Part shown: piece after piece, positions 33,159 through 42,931 of the stretch
Layout of the letters: the number at the start of each line of letters is the position of its first letter
Numbering within the stretch: position 1 is the stretch's first letter
Program-made: the position numbers and the translations under genes
Notes under the pieces: model-generated
The model's database searches: none
What the model was told of the DNA's origin: nothing
What the model saw: only the letters and a program-made list of their open reading frames with translations
NCBI GenBank assembly: GCA_002286855.1
Contig: NRSV01000013.1
Location: forward strand, 246,497-310,496
Length of the DNA: 64,000 bases
From: Bipolaris cookei
Lineage: Eukaryota > Ascomycota > Dothideomycetes > Pleosporales > Pleosporaceae
Direction: 5' to 3'

Positions 33159-33836
33159 GTTGCGCGGTATGCGACTGGCTTGACGGACAGGTAAGAGTAG
33201 ATGGGCGCGGTTTTCTTGGAGAATACGGATGGAGTAGCACAAGTGAAGGGTAGATAACGGTAGAAGGTGAAGAAAGCCAGACGATGTTCCTTGGTATTAC
33301 GCGACTCTAAAGTCTTAATTCTGACGGGCCCAATAAAGAGTCGACAGTGTGTAGTGTAGCCAGCGCGTGTGTTTCAGCGAGACGCGCCCTCGGCCTGCAA
33401 GCCAGCCCTAGTTATTATATCCAGCAGCCCATGCGCACAGCCCACAATGTATGCGCGCTGCTTGTGGTAGTTCGGGGATACAGTGGTAGCGGATTCGCGG
33501 AAGTTTGGTGGAGGGCTAGGAAAAACAGTCGAGTGCTGCGACTTGAGCGTTGAGCTCCCGAAGATGCAGGGCTCCAGGGCTCTCGGCACGGAAAATCATT
33601 CGCTAAGGCCCAAGCAGTGACCAGACTCCCACCTGCCAGCTTGCGCACCCCCACACACCCATGCCGTGATACTAACGTTCACTTTGCGCCATCCGCACAT
33701 CCTCGGGCCTCCACGGACGCTGCCCTCACTCCCCGCAACTCGTCGAGCGCTTGCATTCCCCATCTCCAAGATATGATTTAGTCGCTTGACACCCTCTCGC
33801 AACGCCAACACGAGCTCAAGTTCCGCATCCGGCACC
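33159..33836. promoter_or_regulatory. Divergent promoter region, rpb7 / Mpo1-like gene
   Basis: 678 bp between the start codons of two divergent genes, so it must include both promoters. No clear core element could be singled out. Confidence 0.45.
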
Positions 33837-34568
33837 ATGTCTCTGAATCTGGAGAAACAACTTGTCTTTGTACGTCATTCTTCAACAGACACATGTATCG
33901 ATCTAACTGGACAGTAGTATGGAGCATACCACCATAACAAAGTAGGCCTTTTCCGCCCGCACGTTTTCACATGTCAGCTAACGCGCTGCCCATCAGGTTA
34001 ACGTGGGGATACATATGCTTTGCGTGCCTCCCATCCTCTTGACATCTTTTCTCCTTGTATGGCCCCTGAATTGTCACCGCCCAAGCCCCACTAATACGAA
34101 TCATAGCTCACCAACACACCGGCCGTGCCGCTGCCATCATGGCTTTCCGTTCCCAATCTCCCGCTCAACGTCGGCACCGCCGGAGCTGTACTCTACTCGA
34201 CCCTATATGTCCTCATGGAGCCTGTCGCAGGAGCCATGATTGCCCCGATCCTTATCGGTAGCACCGCTTATGCGAATCACCTCACATCCACGTATGGCGC
34301 GTCAGTCAACTCCTGGGCTGGCGCAATCAACATTGCATGTTGGATTGCGCAGTTCATCGGACATGGAAAGTTTGAGGGAAGGGCACCAGCATTGCTAGAC
34401 AATCTCGTTCAAGCCATCTTCCTGGCCCCGTTCTTCGTCTGGTTCGAGATTCTCTTCATGCTCGGCTACCGTCCAGAGCTCAAGCGTCGTATAGACCAGG
34501 CTGTTGAGCAGGAGATCCAGAAGTTTCAGAAGAGCAAGGAAAAGGGTCAGAATGGCTTTGCAAAATAA
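33837..34568 (+). CDS. mpo1: Mpo1-like 2-hydroxy fatty acid dioxygenase (DUF962)
   Basis: Four exons (33837-33869, 33918-33941, 33997-34056, 34107-34568) give 192 residues. The family, named for yeast Mpo1 (YGL010w), carries out Fe(II)-dependent alpha-oxidation of 2-hydroxy fatty acids from phytosphingosine breakdown in the endoplasmic reticulum. The N-terminus MSLNLEKQLVFYGAYHHNKV followed by NVGIHMLCVPPILLTSFLL shows the family His residues (YHH and IH) that are proposed iron ligands. A second His set lies in IAQFIGHGKFEGRAPALLDN. Four hydrophobic segments fit a multi-pass membrane protein. The three small 5' exons (33, 24 and 60 nt) are each in phase 0, and without them the His motifs would be lost. 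Confidence 0.9.
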
Positions 34569-35344
34569 CTCGATACTTGAAATATGTATGTCATGGCTAG
34601 AGCACAAGTGAGGCATGGCGATGTCTCCGCCAGGGGTAATAGAAGGATGCGTTCAGGCGGCGTTGCCCAATGATGCGCATGTGATGTATGGATACTGCAG
34701 GAGAGTGGGCATTGCATGGTGCAAGGCGTATATGGAGTTGTGTCGCCTATGGTTGTTAGTTTTGCACATTTTGTCTGTATATTTCTGCTGAAGGGGTTGC
34801 AACATAGTAGGATACCAAATCTATAACGTTGTTCACTCAGACTATTGTGTTAACGTGTACCAAATCATTGTAAAATGATTTTTCTTTGGAAGTACGTTAT
34901 GAATCTTTCAAGCAATATCCCCATGGCGGAGGGTTCGACCCTTGAATTGTATGTCGACATTGTGACAGCCAATCGATAAGGCAGCTTGTGGGATGTGAGC
35001 TTGTTACACACAGTAGCCACTCTCATATAAGAATCTGAGGGGGCCAGTCGCTTTCTTGTGACCAATTCAAGTTCTTAGAATACCATTTCTTAGCTCGTGA
35101 CCTCGCAAAATCTCCTCGAATTTCAGCGTGGATGTCGTGGTAGAGTTGGAGCTCGGTTGCGAAACGACTTTTTTAGGATTAGTGGTCGACGCCAAGGTCC
35201 GCGCTTTCCTTCCGAACCGCAGGACTTTCTTCCTCACAGCAGAGCTCCCATCCTCAACTCCATCACCATCTCCCCTCTTCCATACCTGCATCAATCTCAA
35301 TTGGTTGCAGAGCTACCGAAATAGTCTCTTGAGCAGCTGCAGCC
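34569..35344. other. Intergenic, promoter of atp1
   Basis: 3' flank of the Mpo1-like gene and promoter of the ATP synthase alpha gene. No gene seen. Confidence 0.45.
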
Positions 35345-38300
35345 ATGTTCTCAAGGGCCATCCGCCAGTCGAGCCGCCGGGTCGCTGCAATCTCTGCCAC
35401 CAGCAGGATTGCTTCGGTAAGTCCATCGCAACTGCCTGCAATTGCGCCTTCCCCCGGTCCAGCCATCGCCCGCTATTCATAGAACCAATTTCCGATGCTA
35501 TTGGCTTCACAATGGCGCTTCGTTGATGGAAGTGGGCGGCCTGCGCAGCACTGCGGCGGGACCAAGGAAGCTCCCCTCTTTCGAAGATGCAGCGCTGACG
35601 GCTTTTTTCTACCAACAGACTCGCGCTCCCGCATTCACCAACGCCACGCGCTTCTACGCTTCCGACGCTAAAGCGACCCCAACGGAAGTTTCCTCTATCC
35701 TTGAGCAGAGGATCCGCGGTGTCCAGGAGGAGACCAGCCTCTCCGAGACTGGACGTGTTCTCTCCGTCGGGTAAGCCATTTTGCCAATGCAAATGGGCAG
35801 GGAAACTGACCGCAGAACAGTGACGGTATCGCTCGTGTCCATGGCATGAACAATGTCCAGGCCGAAGAGCTTGTCGAGTACGCCAAGTCCACAACACCAC
35901 TATCCCCACGGGGCATTGCTAATACTCGCCCAGGTTCGCCTCCGGTGTCAAGGGCATGTGCATGAACTTGGAAGCCGGCCAGGTCGGTGTTGTGCTTTTC
36001 GGTTCCGATCGTTTGGTCAAGGAGGGCGAGGCCGTCAAGCGTACCGGACAGATTGTTGACGTTCCCGTTGGCGAGGCTCTCCTCGGACGTGTCGTTGACG
36101 CTCTCGGTAACCCCATCGATGGAAAGGGTCCCCTCAAGACCACTGAGCGCCGCCGTGCCCAGCTCAAGGCCCCCGGTATCCTGCCCCGCCGTTCCGTCAA
36201 CCAACCCGTACAGACTGGTCTTAAGTCTGTCGACGCCATGGTTCCCATTGGACGTGGTCAGCGTGAGTTGATCATTGGTGACCGTCAGACCGGAAAGACT
36301 GCTGTCGCTCTCGATGCCATGCTTAACCAGAACAGGTGGAACAAGGGTAAGGAACTCTGTCGAATACATCAATACATTGACTACTGACATTAACCGCCAG
36401 GCACCGACGAGACCAAGAAGCTTTACTGCATCTACGTCGCCGTTGGTCAGAAGCGATCCACCGTCGCCCAGCTCGTCAAGACTCTTGAGGAGAACGATGC
36501 CATGAAGTACACCATCGTTGTCGCTGCTACGGCCTCTGAAGCTGCACCTTTGCAGTAAGATTTGACCCATTTTGAGCTTTACATGGATAGTTGCTAAGTC
36601 AGTATAGGTATATCGCGCCATTTACAGGTTGTTCTATGGTAAGCCAAGCACGTGAGGTTTAAAGCTTGGCCAATGACTAACTTTCCGCAGGGAGAATGGT
36701 ATGTAAATTTTTCTTTGCTCTGTTGTGATGTTTGATTTCCTTGACCGCATTTACCTTGCCTTTACTCTGGCTTTACTCTTCATTTCTTTGCATCTGCTCT
36801 GGTTTTATTCTGTATTTATCTTGTCGTTTTACCTTTTCTTTGCCGTTACCGGCATTGGGTCGCGATGAACGCGCCTGTTGCTTGCCGTGGACCCGGACCC
36901 GGACCCGAACCTGGACCTGGACCTTCATTTGGACGCTGTCCTACATCTTGCCGGCATGGTACCTTCCTGCCTGGCGTCTTCTACCTCTTCTAACCACCCA
37001 CTCCTCCATAACGGGTGCAACCGTCGCTGATGGTTGAGCGGCCTGGGAACAGCTCCAGACATCTGGACCGCCCCGGCCATCTTCCTGCCCGCCATTTATA
37101 AACACCTACTCTTCCATAGCGGTGTGTTCCGGCGTTGTTCTGGCCCATGCGCCATGACTACCTGCTCTTGCCCAGTAGCCTTGCGCCTTCCTCCCAGACA
37201 TTAACCCACATCGTAAACAAACCCCAGCGTGCCTTCCCTCGCTATGGGTATGTGTCGGCACAATGGCTGTTGGTTCGTGGATCAAAAAGCCTTTCCGAGC
37301 TCTTTGACTCCTCACCTCCCTTCCCCTCAGAACAATCCTGGGAATCACTCCAGTCCTGGTTGTCACCCCAGTGACTTCAGTGACTTCAGTCGACCCGGGA
37401 GTCACCCCCAGCACTCCCGGTACTCATCAGCTCCAGTTACTCAGTATGGCGGTGCTACCGAAGCTGGAGCAAACCGAGGACTTCCGTAAGTGGTTGGACA
37501 ATAAGGTTTTTGACGCAGTTCAACTCGATGCCCCTCACTGGTGGCGTGAGCCCGCCTTCTAAGCCTCATTTAACCAGGAGAATGCATTCCGGGATATTTG
37601 CTGTGAGGACTGCCACTAGTTTGCGGAGGGTCTTCTCGAGGACCTCGGTTCTCCCACCCCCCGTCACTCGACTACTCCCGTTCTCTCCCAGCAGCTATTC
37701 TACGAGCTTGAGGGCCAAAAGCCTCACTTCTATGTTGGCTCCACCGCTTCCGAAGGTGGTGGTTATTCCCGGCTTCAAAATTATGAGTCCCGGTCGCAGC
37801 GCCCTCCCCCGCCTCGTCCGGGAGGCCATCAAGGAGGGCTTCACCAAGACTCACGACCATTCTCTGCTACAACGCGAACCCGAAAGTACGTTGCCGTCCC
37901 AGAGCCAGCCAACCTTATCTTAGCATAGAAGCTATCTTCCAGATAATCTTTTTCGCCTGCAGATACGACAAGTTTGAGCCTCACTGGATCGACATGGTGC
38001 CCTAGTCCCGGGAAGATGTCGAGTGGGACCCGCTTTGCATCCGCACAGCCTTCTCTGAGTACGGCCACCGTGACCTCGACCTCTCCCCCGAGGAGCTCGA
38101 AGAGATGCAGGCTGCTAAAGACAAGTACCGGCAAGAAATGAGGCCCATCCAGGGCAAGATATACCGGGAGACACATAGGGAGCACCGTGCTGCACAGATG
38201 AAGTCGAGTCAGGCTGCCCTCAAGGCTTCCGGGAAGTATGAATGTAAGCCCTGCAACAACCAGTTCCGATCCTTATCCGAGCTCAAGCTTCATGAGAGCA

Positions 38301-40039
38301 ATGGCCGGCACAAGAAGGTAATGAAGAAGCTCGCTAAGGGTGAGTCTCTTGAGCCTTCCCGGGCATCCAAGAACCTAGCTGCACTCAAGGCCCGGTCGCT
38401 TTCATCCAAGCGCTTCCACTACTCCGTTTACAATACCAGTTATCCAGTCCGGGAGAACCTCTCGAAGCACTACAAAACCGACATGCACAAGAAGACTCTC
38501 GCTGCTGCTGCCGCTGCCAAGAATGCCGGTTCCCAGGAGAAGGAGGTTGTCGCTGCTGCCGGCGCTACCACTCTCAACCCCTAGAATACTGTAGCTCTTG
38601 CCGGTTCCAAGCTCGCCAGTGTCCCGGCCCCCAAATCCCGGGACCTTGATTCTCCTGCCCCCAAGCCTCAGGTCTTCGGCGCTTCGGCCTCCAAAATCCA
38701 GGGCCTCGATTTGGATACTTCTATGGACGACGTCCAAGACGACGGCTTCCTTTCCCTTAAGGAGTAGGAGTAAACCACACCGCACGGATTTCCCCAGTAT
38801 CTTTATCACCGGCATCTATTCCCGTCCACGCATCGTCCAGGGTCCATCTTGTTGGCATTTTCTTCTCATGCCTGCTTTATGTTTTCATGTTTCCTTTATG
38901 TTTAGTTGATACCCCATGCCCACTTCATGTCTTCCGATCTATTCTTTCATTTCCCGGTCATATCCGGCTTATCTGTACATTATGTTCTTTTTTTCATATG
39001 GTTTATTCCCGGTTATGTTCACTTAATGTCTGCTTCACCCCCTAACACCCCCAAACAGGTTCCGCGACAACGGCAAGCATGCTCTCATCATCTACGACGA
39101 TCTTACCAAGCAGGCCGTTGCCTACCGCCAGATGTCGCTCCTTCTCCGTCGCCCTCCTGTAAGTTCGCGCACAGACCACACCAACCATCCTTCACACAAC
39201 CCAACCCCAACCCCAACCCATCTTACCTTCATACCAACACTTACTTAACCTTATACTAACTGTTTAATAGGGCCGTGAAGCTTACCCAGGCGATGTGTTC
39301 TATGGGCGTAACCACTTCCTTATTCGTGATCTTTGCTAACTTTTTACAGCTTCACTCCCGCCTCCTCGAGCGTGCTGCTAAGATGAATGATAAACTTGGG
39401 GGCGGATCGCTCACTGCTCTTCCTGTGATTGAAACGCAAGGTGGAGATGTTTCAGCCGTTGTTCCCCCCTTTCCCTGCGTTGTCGCGGTTTCAAATGGCT
39501 AACTTTTAACATAGTACATTCCGACCAATGTCATTTCCATCACTGACGGTCAGATCTTCTTGGAGGCTGAGCTCTTCTACAAGGGTATCCGTCCCGCGAT
39601 TAACGTCGGTCTCTCTGTCTCTCGTGTCGGTTCGGCTGCCCAGGTCAAGGCTATGAAGCAGGTCGCTGGTTCCCTGAAGCTCTTCTTGGCCCAGTACCGT
39701 GAAGTCGCTGCCTTTGCCCAGTTCGGTTCCGATCTCGATGCTGCGACCAAGCAGACTTTGGCTCGTGGTGAGCGTCTTACCGAGCTCCTCAAGCAGAAGC
39801 AGTACTCTCCCATGGCCGTCAACGAGATGGTTCCCCTGATCTACGCTGGTATCAACGGTCTCCTCGACAATGTACCAACCAACAAGATCCTCCAGTGGGA
39901 GGCCGACTTCCTTGCTCACCTCCGATCAAACGAGTCCGACATGCTCGCTCAGATCGACCGGGAAGGTGCGCTCAGCAAGGAGCTCGAGGCGAAGCTGAAG
40001 GAGGTTGCCCAGAGCTTCACCAAGAGCTTCGTTGCATAG
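35345..40039 (+). CDS. atp1: Mitochondrial ATP synthase F1 alpha subunit
   Basis: Eleven exons: 35345-35416, 35619-35770, 35821-35877, 35934-36346, 36401-36554, 36608-36638, 36691-36698, 39059-39158, 39271-39303, 39350-39457, 39515-40039; 550 residues, the usual length. The alpha subunit forms the F1 hexamer with beta in the mitochondrial matrix. An Arg/Ser-rich import presequence (MFSRAIRQSSRRVAAISATS) precedes the beta-barrel domain; the nucleotide-binding P-loop is GDRQTGKTA, followed by CSMGEWFRDNGKHALIIYDD and PGREAYPGDVFYLHSRLLE. Oddities: exon 7 is only 8 nt (coding GEW across both junctions); intron 7 (36699-39058) is 2360 nt and contains a decayed foreign gene; intron 9 (39304-39349) has acceptor and branch site (TGCTAAC) but a GG donor, TAT|GGGCGT. 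Without splicing there the frame stops 13 codons later. The coding sequence itself shows no decay. Confidence 0.93.
37446..38773 (+). pseudogene. Decayed two-finger zinc-finger gene inside an atp1 intron
   Basis: A 416-codon frame with its own intron (37886-37962, GTACGT...CTGCAG) starts at ATG 37446 (MAVLPKLEQTEDFRKWLDNK) and runs without frameshift to TAA 38771-38773, interrupted by TAA 37560, TAG 37617, TAG 38003, TAG 38582 and TAG 38765. Every stop is one C-to-T change away from a Gln codon in a CpA context, the RIP signature. Finger 1 is intact: CKPCNNQFRSLSELKLHESN with GRHKK, a U1/JAZ-type C2H2. Finger 2 reads FHYSVYNTSYPVRENLSKHY with KTDMHKK; both Cys positions are Tyr (TGC to TAC is the complementary RIP change). 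Same strand as atp1, spliced out with intron 7. The family is not one I can name; it may be a repeated, transposon-linked gene. Confidence 0.75.
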
Positions 40040-40629
40040 ATTGGTTGAAGGATGGAAGAGTGTGTACGGTCTATTCCAATGTTCTGAGGGGCCAAAAAGC
40101 GCTGATTGGTCTTTGAGAATAGATGTATAATAGAAGATGCGTCTTCACCATCAGCTGTCAATGGAAGATTTGCTTGTTCACTTGACAGATGGCTGGGTAA
40201 CGCACGCCTGCCTCTATCATCATCGATGACTACTCCTTGTGATTCCATATGCCCCTCTTAGCGCCCATGTGCGAATCCGTTCCTGCCCATAGAGATGGTG
40301 TTATTGAATGGGTTATATACGACAACTGAATGTTTCTCATGTTATGAATGTTTGGGTACTTGCTGTGTGATTGTGTTAAGATGCCTGCATTGAAAAATGG
40401 AGACTGCTCACAATATTTAACATGAATTGTGGTAGTGGGACAACTACAAGGGGTTCAAAATCAGTATCATCACTTGTTTTATAAACTCCTAGTATCCTTG
40501 TTGGCTATTTATCGTACTTAGGTGGTGTTAAAATGCGGATCTAATTGTTCGGCTTGTTTGATGCCACTATCCAGTAAGCCATTTAACCGCATCATCCAAA
40601 TACCATCAATCTATGCAATAGATATCTGT
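40040..40629. other. Intergenic between convergent genes
   Basis: 3' regions of atp1 (plus) and the Tvp38-type gene (minus). No gene or repeat seen. Confidence 0.45.
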
Positions 40630-41842
40630 CTACTTCTTTGTTCCTTGGCGTTGCTCTTCTCCTTCGCTCGCATCCCCATCTTTAAAGGGGTCGTCACCGA
40701 TTTCCACCGCATCACCCGTCTCAGGGGGCTCATCGTGATACTCATCATCCCATGCTGTCCTCAGACTAATGTCATCATCATCTTCTCGTAACTGCTCGGC
40801 AGCTTCTAGCGCGCCTGGATCATCGTGATATTCATTCTCCAAGTCTTCGATGCTTATGCGTCGGACACCAGCACGCTCTTCGGCTTCGAGCTGAGCAGCG
40901 CGGGCTTTTGTCTTGCGGTAGACTAGCCAGCCTGTTGTTATGCCCGCAATTAGTCCGACAATGATAGATATGTAGGACAGTGCCTTTGTGCGTGGGTCCA
41001 TCTTGCCTCCGCTCTCCGCAATCTTTTCCAACTGGGCGCCGATGAAGATGTGGAGCATCAGCTTGGGCGATACAATGGCAGTAGCGAGAGCATAAGATGC
41101 CCAGTGTACAGTTGGAAATGTGGCGACGGCGCCATTGGATATGGAGTATGGTAGTGGACACAGACGGTACATGATGAGGAGTTTGATGCCGTCATGCTTG
41201 AGGGTCAGAGAGAGGGCGGCGAAGCGAGTGTCGTTTGCTACGAGGCGGTGGACCATGGATTTAAGGAGGGTGCGCGAAAAGAGAAACGATGCAGTGCTGC
41301 CAGCGACTGATGCTGTTGCTGCTATGAACCATCTGCGTCGAGTCAGCCTACTGTCAAGGGTCGCCTGGTGAATTGCTGGTTTAAACCCACCCATTTGGAA
41401 AGCCATAGACGAAACCGGCAATGGTAAGGAGACTGGAATATCCAATCAGAGGAGGAAAGGAGACGACGAATATCAGGGCCCAGAGTATCAGCCATCCTGC
41501 TGTGACATCCCTCCACTTCTTCGCCATAGGTAGCAGGGCGCCGAATATCCGTTCACCAAACACCAAAAACAGTATACCACCTACTACCAAGAGTATATTC
41601 CCTATAATGAACAATACTTTTTTGACAGGTGAGAGTTTGTTGTACTGGTCCAGGGCTCGCCGCGAGAGTTTGTCACAGTTGTCCATTGCGCGTTGCCGCC
41701 ATGTGCTCTGTTGGCTATTGTGCGAGGCGCTGCGCCGGAAGGTGGACGATTGTTGTCGCTGACTCCATATTGGCGTCTCACCCGTTTCCTCATTCTCAAG
41801 CGGAAGCGCAAGGGCGCGCACATCATAGTCGGTCGCTGGCAT
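40630..41842 (-). CDS. tvp38: Tvp38/DedA-family Golgi membrane protein
   Basis: Two exons (41842-41391, 41332-40630; 58-nt intron) give 384 residues. The family (SNARE-associated/VTT domain) contains multi-pass Golgi and ER membrane proteins, some with lipid scramblase activity. Membrane segments seen: VLFIIGNILLVVGGILFLVF, WLILWALIFVVSFPPLIGYS with SLLTIAGFVYGFPNG (joined to WFIAATASVAGSTASFLFSR), a re-entrant part with YRLCPLPYSISNGAVATFP, and ISIIVGLIAGITTGWLVY. The hallmark YGFPxG...R...F.SR and RLCPxPYSxxN patterns fit Tvp38 of fungi. A 90-residue N-terminus and an acidic C-terminal tail (EDDDD, HDEPPETGD) face the cytosol. The splice GG|GTGGGT...CGCAG|A keeps the frame. Confidence 0.88.
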
Positions 41843-42931
41843 AGCTGCCTCAGTGCTTATGTGCTGTGTTGGCTTGATGGAGCGACCCAGACGTACGTGA
41901 AGGTAAGGGAGATGTAATGGCAGTGATGGGGGAAAGGATTGTTAGTTGGTACGGCTGAAAGGGGACATTCCGTGGATTGGTAATCGGGTGTCAGAAACAA
42001 TCGAGGGTGTTGGTGTAAGATGCTAAAACTAGTGTTGGTGCTGGACAGCTTTTGGTTTCATCGTCATCCCGGACGGACGAACAATGATGCACCGCCGCAT
42101 CCGGTCTGCATTAGGCGCGTACATGAGATGTGCTGGGATGGCTACGGAGTCGCAGTGTGGCTGAGTCCTTTTATTCAAGGACTCGAAAATGCCGTGATTC
42201 GAAGAGCACACGTAGTTTGTTTTGCGCAGACACGCAGGGCTTGCTGCAGGTGATCTACAGCATGCCAGTCATGGTGCGGATGCCGTATGTAGACGCTGCA
42301 CGTGACTTTACCTAGCCTCAGCCTCAGAAGTGTGGCGCCCCCTCAATTTGGCCTATTAGCAAAAGAGGGTTGAGGCATATGTAGCAGCTTCGTTTCGTTG
42401 TGTCCAGGCTCCAATTATCCATCAACCCGTCGCCAGCCTTATCCATCCCGCATCTGGTCAAGACTCACTCTCTCGTACCGTTCCCATCCGAATGCATCTC
42501 GAGGCTCCGAGGGCCATGTAGGAACTGCTGGGATTCCAGTGTGCAGATTGCCTGTTCCCGCTGTATGGTTGACCTGCTGCACGGTGCAGGCTCCCCCCAC
42601 CCCTACCTACGTAGTTGAGCGGCCTGAGCCTAGTCCCTTGAGCTTCATTCGCGCTCGCGATCGCCCGCCCCCCAAGGCATACATTGGCTCTGCCCTCTTC
42701 GGCGCACTCGCTGTGTGTCCTGCAGACAAAAGGCTGTAGGACAAGCTGTTTGCCCTTCCCGTTGCTGCTTCACTCTTCTGAACGCGCCGGTCGCTCTGCC
42801 AATAACTGCAGTACTTAATCAGCCCGACGGCCTCCTGTCTCGACCTCGTTCTCTACCCTCGTCCATCCCACGCGCCCCCCTCACCGCCATATCTACCATT
42901 CTCTTTTTTTCTGCGTCTGCAACTAATCACC
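41843..42931. promoter_or_regulatory. Divergent intergenic region
   Basis: 1.09 kb between the start codons of the Tvp38-type gene and the CCCH/Smr gene, hence both promoters. A pyrimidine-rich stretch (42880-42930) precedes the second start codon. No gene seen. Confidence 0.45.

Noticed and set aside
34918..34950. GAGGGTTCGACCCTT, another T-arm-like hairpin
   Set aside because: Loop has five bases, not seven, and no cloverleaf surrounds it.
37020..37445. Several short open frames before the intronic zinc-finger gene
   Set aside because: They are in three different frames with Pro/Ser-rich translations; more likely the promoter region of the inserted gene than exons.
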